In this document: one piece after another, positions 1 through 9,845 of the stretch
Position numbering within the stretch: the first letter of the stretch is position 1
How the letters are laid out: each line of letters opens with the position of its first letter
Origin: Sphaerosporella brunnea
Lineage: Eukaryota; Ascomycota; Pezizomycetes; Pezizales; Pyronemataceae
NCBI GenBank assembly: GCA_008704415.1
Contig: VXIS01000059.1
Span: 1-64,000 of the forward strand
Direction: 5' to 3'
Length of the DNA: 64,000 nt
The notes under the pieces: generated by a model
The model's input: only the letters and a program-made list of their open reading frames with translations
Database searches by the model: none
What the model was told of the DNA's origin: nothing
Program-made: the position numbers and the translations under genes

Positions 1-428
1 AGCGTTTGACACCGCTATAAGGACGTGAATTTGCCGGCAGGCTTATGGTGTTTGTCAATCGCGACGATGTTTTACGCGACATTCCCTGCATACATAGCCA
101 CTGACTCCCCGAGGAGCCATACGTGGCCTAGGAAAAAACTAGAATACCCCACCGTGAACGCGCGGCAACAAGCTGGAGATGTTTGCCGATCTATCCTATC
201 ACATGTCAAGTTGTAGTTGTGGAGTTATATGTGGCCGAAATAGCCTGGGGTGTACTGTACGCGTACTGATAGCGATGCGCTGTTTATTATGGAAGTTGAG
301 ATGGAGGAAGACGAGTGAGTGCACATGATTGGGGCACTTCCAAGTCGGTGAATACTTGAGTTGCCTTTGTGCGAGCGAAAAAGGGCATGCACTCCTGGTA
401 TACAACAAAACCCGCAAACCGCCGACCA
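1..428. other. Left-edge intergenic sequence
   Basis: No open frame here has recognisable protein features; short frames look random. It is the 3' flank of the FAD monooxygenase gene that ends at 429. Confidence 0.5.
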
Positions 429-1878
429 CTACAGCAGCGAGCTCCTAACACTCGCGCGCGCCTGAGCCTCCCACTCGCGCTCCACATCGGCCACAACATC
501 ATACGCGAGCAAAAACGGGGCGAACCCGGGATCTCTCCAAGCCATAGCCTCGCCGTCGGGGGTGGGATGCAAACGAACGCGGCGATCCCGCTCTTGCTGC
601 TCGGGCCCGTCGGGGAGGTGGTACAGGTGCTGCTGCACATTTCCTCGCGCGATGATCCTGTCGGTTCGGTTCCGGCGCGCACGTTCGTAGACTTTCAGTG
701 CCGTCTTGACTTCGGCTTTGTTGCGGATCTTGCCGAGGACTAGACCCAGGAACGCGGCGTCTTCGAGTGCCATGCCTGCGCTGCGGGGAGTCAGATATTG
801 ATGGATGGTGGAAGGGGCGGGCGGAGTACCCAGAGCCTAGATATGGTAGTGCTGCATGCACGGCGTCGCCCAGGAGCACGAACGTGGCCTGCGCGTTGGA
901 CCAGCTGTCGACGCCGCCGTTCGAGATGCAGAGCTTCCACTTATGCACCGAGTCGGCGAAGCCCAAGAGTTTGGTGATGCGCGGGTCCCAGCCGGCATAG
1001 TGTGCGCGCATCTCGTCGATGTTGCCCGGCGTCACGGTGGTGGTGTCAGGCATGTCGTCGGGGACGAGGAGGACAATGTTCAGCTGCGTCCCACCGCGGA
1101 GGGCGTAGGTGACTGCGTGTTTCTGAGGACCCTACGCACCTGTCAACCCGTGCCTCTGGAGGAAGAGGAGGAGGATGAGGAGGAGGATACAAGCCAGTAG
1201 TTGACCTGCGGCCTCTTGACCATCTCCGCCAGGTCCGGATCCGCCATCATCGCCTGCGTGTCCAGAAGGAGTCTATACGCCAAATCGCCGGTTCTCCTGG
1301 GAGGGTCGGCACGTCCCAGCAGCGCCTCTCTGGTCTTGGAATAGATACCATCAGCGCCGACGACCAGGTCAGCAGCCAGCGTCTCCCCGCCATCCAGCAG
1401 CACTCCTCCCGCTTCCAAAAACCCCACAACCCTAGCCGCGCACCTGACCCGCGCGCCCAGCGCCTCCGCTTGCTGCAAGAGCACTTTCTGTAGACACGAT
1501 CGACGGAGATCCCAAAACGGTGCGCCCCACTCCTGCTCTGCGTCGCCGAACGGCAGCGACGATAGCAGCTCCCCGCGCCAGGACAGGAGGTTGACGCATT
1601 CGGGCCGCGTGATGTAGGGCCTGAGTGCCGCTTCGAGCCCCCAGTGCCGAAGGATCCGCACTGCGTTCGGGTGGCATTGGATCCCGGCGCCGATTTCGGA
1701 GATTTGCTGCGCCGCTTCGAGGAGGAGCACCGAGTGGCCTGAGCGGAGGAGGCTGATCGCTGCGCCCAGGCCGCCGAGGCCGGCGCCGACTATTATGATC
1801 TGGCGGGCTTTACGTCAGCGGTAAGTTGGGAGAGGGGGGGAGGGGAGAAACATTGAGGCGGCAGGATGGTTGTGACAT
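429..1878 (-). CDS. hxnX: FAD monooxygenase, salicylate-hydroxylase type (HxnX-like)
   Basis: Predicted flavoprotein of 429 residues that would hydroxylate an aromatic or pyridine ring using NAD(P)H and O2. Four exons: 1878-1852, 1799-1191, 1131-830, 780-429; introns are 52, 59 and 49 bases and the total closes in frame. Visible motifs are the dinucleotide-binding GAGLGG near residues 14-19, the DG motif (VVGADG) near 159, and the flavin GD motif (LLGDAVHAALPY) near 300. The order and spacing are those of the salicylate/6-hydroxynicotinate hydroxylase family. Exon 1 (nine codons) rests on a weak GTTTCT donor, so the N-terminus is the least certain part. Its place beside imide-hydrolase, amidase, second monooxygenase and molybdo-hydroxylase genes suggests HxnX, which converts 6-hydroxynicotinate to 2,5-dihydroxypyridine in A. 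nidulans. Generic salicylate hydroxylase is the alternative. Confidence 0.8.
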
Positions 1879-2160
1879 TGTTGGTGATGGTTGGGATGGA
1901 AGGTGTTGATGCTCCTTCTTATCGATTTCTGATCATGTCTCACAATATGTGCGAATGAATGACTACTGCTTTGTTCAACTCGCGACGCATTTTGTACTGA
2001 CGGAAACCGATAGTCACATGCAACTGCCAACCACTGGGGAGCAACCATGTCATGATGCGTCGATTCAGACTATCAACGGACAACTACGCGATTGCCTATG
2101 TCTCAAAACACCAACTCAACTGCAGTACGTGTCTCGTATGAGCACACGAGCATAACATCC

Positions 2161-3327
2161 TCAATCCTTCATTCTGACCTCCTGCTGGGGCTTAACCCTC
2201 ATCGCCTCTCCGGGGGGACTTGGCTTCAGCGATCCCTGCGGGTACGGATTCCTGCTCTTAAAGTCATCGCAGATCTCGGCCATAGTAACCCACTCGACGC
2301 CCTCGTGTGTGTTGATATACTCAATGAGGCGCTCATGCATTAGGAGGACATGGGGGCGGCCGCTAACGTCCGGGTGCACCGTGATCGGGAAGATGAAGCC
2401 TTCGTGTTTGTACTCGCGGTAGAAATAGTCAAAATGGTCGCGCCAGATGTCTTCGATGTCGCGGGGGTTGACCCAACCGTGGGAGTTGGCGTTGGATTTG
2501 ATGAACATCATGGGGGGAAGATCTATCCCATCCCATTAGCCCCAAACCCCAATTCCCCCCACAAATCGAGAGGAAAACTCACCGTCGATATACCAATTCC
2601 CCGGAATCTCCACCAGCCCTGTTTCCTGTCCCTTGACAACCGGCTTCATCCACTCCTCCGCCTTCTTCTTGTAATCGATCTTAGTCCACGCATCGCCGGT
2701 GCGCAGCCAGTACGCCTGGCAGTCGTGGTGCAACATCGAGTGGTCATATTCGATGCCGTATTTCAGCAGCAACTCCGTGCCTTCCTCGCTACACTCCCAC
2801 CAGGGGACAACGTTTCCCCTGGGGGGCTTGCCTCCACAAAAGTCGGTCAACAGCCTATACGAGTGATCGAGGACATCGCGTTGCTGCTCCCAGGACATAT
2901 CGACAGGATTCTCATGGGAATAACCATGGAGGCCACTGTCCGCATCAGCCCTCTCTCTCTTGAGCAAAGTAAAAGTAAAACCTACATTTCATGCCCCCTA
3001 TCCCTCACCATCGCCATCTCCTCGGGAAAAGTCTCGAGCGAATGCCCCGGTATGAACCACGTGGCTTTGATGCCGTACTTGTCGAACAGTTTCAGCATCC
3101 GCCGCGTGCCGATTGTGCCCGCAAACATCCCCCGCGAAATGTCGGACGTGCTGTCTTCGCCGCCGTAGCTGCCGAGCCACCCAGCTACCGCGTCCACGTC
3201 GACGCCGTAGCAGCAGAGGATGCCTGGGGAGTGGTTAGCGAGCAACAGCGAGTGCCAGCGAATGCTAGAGAGCTGCTGGGTGGACAGGAGACCCACGAGG
3301 CTTCTTTTTCTCAGTAACTTCTGCCAT
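2161..3327 (-). CDS. hxnM: CE4-fold cyclic imide hydrolase-like protein (HxnM-like)
   Basis: Predicted 327-residue hydrolase of the polysaccharide-deacetylase (CE4/PuuE/HpPgdA-like) superfamily. Exons: 3327-3297, 3223-2986, 2935-2583, 2522-2161; introns are 73, 50 and 60 bases and the total is in frame. The metal-site residues of the fold are visible: Asp in GVDVDA (about residues 19-21) and the His-x3-His of GLHGYSHE (about 93 and 97). There is no signal peptide, which argues against a cell-wall chitin deacetylase and for a cytosolic amidohydrolase. Relatives include bacterial cyclic imide hydrolases and PuuE allantoinase. Lying between the HxnX-like and amidase genes on the same strand, it fits HxnM, which opens a cyclic imide intermediate in nicotinate breakdown. 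The exact substrate is inferred from context. Confidence 0.82.
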
Positions 3328-3810
3328 GGCTTGCGATTGCGATTGCGATTGCGAATGTTTGCCGTATCTACTCTGCTGAGGCGAGAAAAGCGGGGTGTCA
3401 CATCCGAACGCCGCGATCAACCGTGTGGGGAAGGCGCTTAAATAGCGGGGTCGGTGAGCTTCGGGTAGCTAGAGCACTGAGCTCTTTAGAAGGCTGGTTG
3501 AGCTTCAGATCGTAGCAGATACTCTACAGTACAATGGCTATCCCCGCGATAGTAGGTTTTGGAAGTGCTCATCCAACCCTTGTGATGGCCGTTCCACGAA
3601 GGAACTTCTGAGCATCAGTTCAAGGAATAACAATCGTCCTTGGTTCAAAGATTCAACACTTGGAACTCTCTATTGAGTACGTGTGGCGTGTGGTGAATTG
3701 GTATCCACGATGCCTACTTTCCAGCGTAGGCCAATTCAGTGGCCGAACTTAGTTACCCACGATCGAGGGGATAATCAAGATGTTATTGATGAGATGAGCA
3801 CGATACAGCA
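3328..3810. other. Intergenic, between the hxnM-like and hxnN-like genes
   Basis: About 480 bases with no supported gene. It must hold the promoter of the minus-strand CE4-like gene and the 3' end of the amidase gene. I see no clear TATA box. Confidence 0.5.
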
Positions 3811-5576
3811 TCACCTCGGACCCTGCTTCACAATCTCCTCAATGATCTTCATGCCCGCGAGCGTCTTCTCATCCTGCAAATTCCTCCCAACGACCTGCAG
3901 CGCAATCGGATGTCCGTCGAAAACCGCCGGGTCATCTATGTCTATTAGTCTCGGCTCACTCCGCGATACCACTACTTCACTTACACAGCTTCCAATTTAT
4001 CTCATCGTCGAGGTTGCGGGGTTTATAGCTGGCCCACTCCTCAGTGATGCGGTCTTGGTCCACCGACACATAATCGACCGCAAAAACGCCCGCCGGAAAA
4101 TCGAGCAAATTCCAAATCTTAGTGTACCCAACCCACTTGAGGTAATTGTGCGGCACGGCGACATGTGGTAGCGCCGGTGCGAGCAGGAGATCCACTTCCT
4201 GGCCGTCACTAGTGAGTGAGGACGACGCATTCCACTTATCGCTGTAGGCTTCATGCAGCCTCCACTTTCTGCGGTTGAGCGCCCAGTATTGGAATACAGA
4301 GACTGCGGGCGCGGTGTTTACGAGAGCTTCCACATGCGGCAAGAACGGCTCTCCACCTGCCAGGACGGCGGCGCGAATATCCTCGCCTCCATCCGCGGTG
4401 TAAAATTCCTCGATAAGCTGCATGCCCTCAGCGTGGAAGTCAGGCGCCCACTCGACGACTTCGTGTCCGGCGGCGCGCAGCTTCTCGACGGCTTGCTGCA
4501 GTGCGCGCGCGACGGGAGGATGCACTCGCACCGCGCCGTCATCCCTGATAACGCCGATGCGCAGTTTGCGGCCAAACATGGACTGGTACGCGTCCTCCCG
4601 CCACTTTATGGGTAGGACTCTCGGGTCGATTCGAGAAAGGTCCACGGAACACACCGCTCTCATCGCCTCCACCAGGCCTTCCACCGTTTTTGCCATAGGG
4701 CCCACAACAGAGGGCACGTGCTCCTGTCCGTCGTCGCTGACCACCGTACCTTTGTACGGCAACCTACCGTGGCTGGGTCTGAATCCCGCTGTTCCCATCA
4801 TCGCAGAGGGAATGCGTACGCTCCCGCCGATGTCAGTACCCCATCCCAGCGGGCTTCCATTCATACTGAGCAGCACAGCCTCGCCGCCCGTAGAGCCTCC
4901 AGGCGTAAAATCGCGGTTCCACGGGTTTGAAGTAAGACCAAAAAGCGGAGAGGAGGTTTCTCCCCACATGATACTCTGCGGCAGGGTGGTTTTAGCGATT
5001 ACGATGGCTCCGAGGGCTTCGAGAACTTCGATCAGGGCGGACTGCGTAGTGGCTGGTTGCCCGCACAGCGCTGTGTAGGCAATCGTCGTGTCGAGACCGG
5101 TAACCATGAACTGGTCTTTCACTGTCACCGGCAATCCGTGGAGCGGTCCCACTGGGCCAGAGGAAGCAAGCTTAGCATCCAGCTCCACAGCGCGCGCAAG
5201 TGCAGCATCGAAGTTGGGCTCGGTGAGAACGTTGCAGAGTTGGTGGACAACGGTGGTACTACTATTCTCAGCACTTCAACCTTGGCAAAAACAGAGCTGT
5301 AGCTCACGTTTTGATGTAGACCGTGGTCACATCTTTTGCAGACCACCCGCCACTACGCAGGCGGAGAAGTAGATCGGATAAGTTGGCGGTGGTGATGGTC
5401 TTTTCTGCTGGAGTCAGGAAGCTGGCGTAGAGGAGGAACTGGCTAACGTTCTTCCGCGTGGGGTTTGGAAGCTGCGAGTCGGACAGGGCATAGGGTGCAA
5501 TGCGGGAGGCGATCGAGGCACGTTTCTCCCTGGCCACTCCCTGCCAGTCGCGGGGGCGCAGTATTGTTGCTGACAT
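3811..5576 (-). CDS. hxnN: Amidase-signature hydrolase (HxnN-like)
   Basis: Predicted amidase-signature enzyme of about 555 residues that would release ammonia or an amine from an amide. Exons: 5576-5308, about 5258-3985, 3935-3811. The first acceptor is ambiguous by one codon (TAG-TAG). The second intron (3936-3984) restores the usual C-terminus with its LYDP, PIALQVVGR and DEKTLAGM blocks. Without it the frame ends early at 3977. The catalytic Lys-cisSer-Ser triad is intact: Lys near 137 (VKDQF), Ser near 212 (GGSTGG) and nucleophile Ser near 236 (GTDIGGSVR). The spacings of 75 and 24 residues equal those of fatty acid amide hydrolase. Fungal acetamidases and FAAH-like proteins share this build. 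Context suggests HxnN, which acts on the amide made by the imide hydrolase. Confidence 0.85.
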
Positions 5577-6192
5577 TGTAAGGCTGTTGATAACTGATTA
5601 TATTGCGTCAAGCTTGGTCAAATTATCAAGTAGAACGATTAATGATGGTTATATTAAAGCAGTCGGGTCCACCGCAGCGGCGGGTTCGCATAGAGTAGCT
5701 GAGCATCCGATGCATGGTTGAGGTAGAGTGTGGGGTGGAGTGGGGTAAGGTGATTGGGAGGAGTGGAGACGGAAGCTTCCGTAAATTGATACCATTATTT
5801 TTGACTGCCGAATTTGGCGTCAACACGGATTAGTCAGAGTGCAGCGGGTTAAGAAGGTAAGGGTGAACTTGGCAATACGACCGGGTAACAATACGTATTC
5901 TCAAGAATGCTTACAAAATACAAGGGGATCGGCGTTCAAGCAACCAAAAAAAAAGCATTTTAATGGACCCAAAATTCCGATGACTGAATGCCTTTCTTGC
6001 CAACTGTACTACAAACACTTATGAGGGAAACTGGCATCATGCTATTCTTAAGGGACAATTTAGCATCAACCACCGTGTTAATGCTGTTCAAACACCGGGT
6101 TCCCACAAATCCCACCTCTCAAAATTATAATTTTTACCAAAATCTACCTTCTTAAGTTGGCTGTCTTTCAACGGACCCTCCCTGTGTGCTTG

Positions 6193-6290
6193 GCAGAGTG
6201 TTCTCAATAGCCGGCTAGCCGGGCTAGGCTGATCAAAAGCCAGCCCGGCCTTTTCAACTCGCAGCCCAGCCGGGGCTGGATGTGGGCTGT
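6193..6290. mobile_element. Possible hAT-type transposon end (relic)
   Basis: Starts CAGAGTGTTCTC and continues into alternating AGCCGG / GCCCGG / GGCTGG blocks. The CAG-GTTC start followed by GC-rich sub-terminal repeats resembles fungal hAT termini. I found no matching opposite end or 8-bp target duplication, so this is an orphan fragment at best. Confidence 0.3.
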
Positions 6291-7170
6291 TGCTCGGATA
6301 TGAATGGACATCATTGTACTCAGTACCAATTGGCGACTTAATAGAGGGATTTTGCAACTCAAAAAACCACGTTTTTTTCAGGGAGCTTAGCCTCCCAAGA
6401 TCTAGTGCGTCTTCCCGGAAAACTCGACAGGGTTCAAATCAGGGACTTTTAGAAAGACGTAGCCCACAGCCAGCCAGGCTTTTTGGGGCATCTATTCACC
6501 CGTGCACCACCGTCATTCTGGGTGTGGCTGATTATTGTGGCGGTGAAATCGTGGTTCCACCTCCCAGGTATCAGGCGATTCCCGTCGGTGTCCCTCGGGT
6601 ATGGAGGCGATAACCGGAAAACCGCAGGGGCTCTGAATCGGCGGGTGAGGTCTGGATCATGGAGGTCAGTAGTGAGCGCCACAACACCAAGGCGCCACGA
6701 CAACGCCGAGCCCCGTCAACAAACGCTTCGTTCTCAACCAAAATGCCATCCAAATTGGACGGATAAGGGGTCAAACGAAAGCTACATCACCTTTTATAGG
6801 CAGATATACCCGGGTACAGAGTTAGCCACTCCACCGGCTCAGTTCTCCCGCTGGCCATGCATGGGCCATTCTCTCGGGCCAGGTTTTGCTCTGGATGCTC
6901 AACACCGATTGCAATGCAAAATCGCCCCAGATATGAGCCCACAACAGCTGATTTCTGTCACGCAACACTTTAACCCATACTTTAAACGCCCCCGTTGTTG
7001 CCCCCCGTCTGTCAAAAATGTATCCAAACCGACAGAACGAGAACATTCCTGTCCCCGCCGCCAAAATCGTTATTCTGTCGCCGCCCTGCAGGAACCAACA
7101 GCCAACAGCGTCACTGAGCGTCACTGAGCTGGCCCGCAGCGTTGCCGTAGCAAACCGTGCCTGTGCGACC

Positions 7171-7179
7171 GTATATAAT
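7171..7179 (+). promoter_or_regulatory. TATA box of the hxnV-like gene
   Basis: The motif GTATATAAT ends 26 bases before the first ATG at 7206. A start site about 30 bases downstream would fall at or just before that ATG. This implies a very short leader or use of the second in-frame ATG at 7227. Confidence 0.5.
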
Positions 7180-7205
7180 CCCGTTCCTGTCGCCCGCTTG
7201 CGAAA

Positions 7206-9254
7206 ATGAAGCGTCCGGCTTCCGAAATGTCCCCCGGCCTCAGCTGCGAATACCCCGAACGACCGCTGCGCCCCGAGCCCATCGAAACTTGCGATGTGCT
7301 GGTGGTCGGCGCAGGCCCGGCGGGCCTGATGTTGGCGTGTGTCCCCCCCCCCCCCCCCAATCCGTTCCATTCCAAGCGAGGTGAAGCCGTACGGCCGCTA
7401 ACAGAAGTGCGCAAACACAGAACCCTACTGACGCGCTTCGGCATCGACGTCAAGGTGATCGATGACCGGCCAACCAAGACCACGACCGGCCGTGCCGACG
7501 GGCTGCAGCCGAAAACGATAGAGACGTTTAAGCAGCTGCGGATCGCGGAGCCGGTGTTGAGGCGCGGAGTCAAGATCTTCGATATCGCATTTTGGAATTC
7601 GACCAGGGAGTCAAGTCTACGGCGGACTGCGAGGCAGGATCACTTTCCGCCCATCGTGGATGTGTTGGAGCCGTTTATACTGCTGGTGCACCAGGGCATG
7701 GTCGAGAGTCTGTTTTTGGATGATATGAAGGAGCGCGGTGTGGAGGTGGAAAGGAACTCCAGTTTTGAAAGCTGTAAGATCACTGAGGACTCGCCGTATC
7801 CTGTCGAAGCGTCAATCGCGGACAAGGCCAAGGACACCCAGAGGAAGGTCAAGGCGAAGTATGTGGTCGGCTGCGATGGCGCTCACAGTATGGTGCGCAA
7901 GAGCATGCCGGGTGTGGTGATGGAGGGAGAAAACTCGGACGCAAACTGGGGTGTCTTGGACGGCGAGGTGGAGTCGGATTTTCCAGACCTGTGGAGCAAA
8001 TGGTACCTCTCTCCCCTCTGATATGACTGAACCAGCGTAGCATTAACCACGGCCATCAGCGCTATATCTTCACACAATGCGGGCACAATCCTCTGCATCC
8101 CCCGCGAGCGCAACATGACCCGCCTCTACATCGAGCTTGCCCCAGCCGCCGGTGACGTAACTCCCGTAGCGGGCACACCAAACAGCTCACGGGGGGCCTC
8201 CAAATCGGAGGCAACTCGGGAATTCGTGATGCAGCGGGCGAAGGAAATCATGCACCCCTACAGCATCGACTGGGTATCGATCGAATGGTTCGGGGTGTAC
8301 AAAATCGGGCAGCGGGTAGCAACCAGCTTCTCGCACAAGAACCGAATCTTCATCTCCGGCGATGCAGGGCATACACATTCCCCCAAGGCAGCGCAGGGCA
8401 TGAACGTATCCATCCACGACAGTTTAAACCTGGGCTGGAAACTTGCCGCCGTATTACAGGGGACCGCAAAGCCGCAGCTACTAGATACATACGCCGAGGA
8501 GCGCCGAAAGATTGCCTGCGACCTTATCCGCTTCGACCACGAACACGCAAAGGCATTCATCAAGAACGACGCCAAGGCCCTCGCCGAGAACTTCAGGACC
8601 AACATCCGCTTCATCTCCGGCGTCGGCGCGGTATACGGGAACAACACGCTGAACCTCCCCTCATGGACCAGCACCCGGCTCGTCCCTGGCGAGCTCCTGA
8701 TCCCCGCACGGGCTGTCAGGTATGTAGACGCCAACCCTATCGACCTACAACTCGACATCCCCATGCTGGGCCAATGGCGCCTCTACTTCCTCGCGCGGGA
8801 CTACTACGCAAGCAAATACTTCCTGGACACGATCGCCGAGTTCATCACTTCACCCGAGTCGTCGGTTCTCGGCCGAGTGTCCGAGATTTCAAAATGCAAC
8901 ACACCCCCACCAAAGGCAGAATCCGACGCCTACGCGCAGCCGCAGCGGTACACCACCACCGGCCGGCTGTTCACACCCGCGCTCATCACGCAGACGCCGC
9001 AGAAGGAGTTCGAGCTTACCGACCTCAGCCCGATGATGCAGGATGCTAGGTGGACGGTGTATTTGGATCGTCTGGATCAGAAGACGAGTCCGTTCCGGAA
9101 ATGGATCGGCGGGGAGGTCAGGGAGGGGGAGACGGTGCTGGCTGTTGTACGGCCGGATGGGTATGTGGGCGCTATCGGGAAGTGGGTTCCCGAGGGGGTC
9201 GAGGAGTGCGCGAAGTGGCTGGATGGATATTTCGGTGGGATATTGAACGTGTAG
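7206..9254 (+). CDS. hxnV: FAD monooxygenase, phenol 2-monooxygenase type (HxnV-like)
   Basis: Predicted 635-residue flavin hydroxylase of the phenol 2-monooxygenase family. Exons: 7206-7336, 7421-8002, 8060-9254. Intron 1 (84 bases) contains a C15 run, and removing it restores the usual GLMLA...TRFGIDVKVID join. Intron 2 (57 bases) restores the KCAISSHNAGTIL block; a nearer AG would give a 33-base intron, which is too short. Motifs: GAGPAG (35-40), VVGCDGAHSMVRK, and GDAGHTHSPKAAQGMN with the following NLGWKLA. A C-terminal thioredoxin-like domain ends with RPDGYVGAIG. In A. nidulans HxnV is the second monooxygenase of nicotinate breakdown, acting after HxnX. Neighbouring genes support that here, but a phenol hydroxylase role cannot be excluded by sequence alone. 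Confidence 0.84.
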
Positions 9255-9845
9255 ATAGCTGCGTGCATGATACCTAATGTACGTCTTATTGGACACCGGG
9301 GAATTGGGGGGGGGGGGAGGGGGAATTTGCATGGAGCATTTGTTTATTTGGATTGCACAGCATGGAAGTTGAAGCGGAGCGTGTTTTGTGTGTCGCATAG
9401 GTACTTAGCAGATAGATACCGAATTATCTACTCCAATACACGTAAATTGCTGCGGTGCAGATTCACCGGTCATCACTCGCACATTAACCATCACATGCCG
9501 TTCTCACCAGCCGCCTTCAATATCCGACGCAGCAACAGCATATTTGCTTTTTCCGATGCGGCGTTGTCCCCCGCCATGCCGCCAGCCGCAAATAGACAGC
9601 TTCGGCCAGCTGCGGCAAGCAAAGGGAGGACAAGCACGATCTGCAGGCGGTCAGCGTTACAGCATGCACAGCATGACGTGGTTTTCAATGCAGCAAATTG
9701 ATACAGCAGCTACAGCAGCTACAGCAGATACAGCAGATACAGCAGATACAGCAGATACATCAGCTACATACATACCGCTACAATTAACACTCACTTCCCC
9801 GCCCCGCAGTTTCCCACAAACCCCACGATAGCAAAAACACCAACA
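9255..9845. other. Intergenic, upstream of the molybdo-hydroxylase gene
   Basis: About 590 bases holding the terminator of the monooxygenase and the promoter of the next gene. A G-rich run lies at 9306-9323 and a nine-base tandem repeat at about 9704-9770. No gene seen. Confidence 0.5.
9704..9770. repeat. TACAGCAGA/TACAGCAGC minisatellite
   Basis: About seven tandem nine-base units differing at one position (TACAGCAGC then TACAGCAGA), lying 75-140 bases upstream of the start codon at 9846. Confidence 0.8.

Larger units (their letters stand above)
5577..7205. other. Divergent intergenic region of the cluster
   Basis: 1.6 kb between the minus-strand amidase and the plus-strand monooxygenase, so it should hold promoters for both. 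There is no credible gene. A GC-rich patch at about 6193-6290 looks like a terminal piece of a hAT-type transposon (separate entry). Confidence 0.55.

Noticed and set aside
2161..3327. Chitin deacetylase reading of the CE4-fold gene
   Set aside because: No signal peptide or chitin-binding domain, and the gene context is catabolic; a cyclic imide hydrolase-like role fits better.
6396..6455. GGTTCAAATC, resembling a tRNA B box
   Set aside because: No matching A box at the right distance and no cloverleaf can be drawn.
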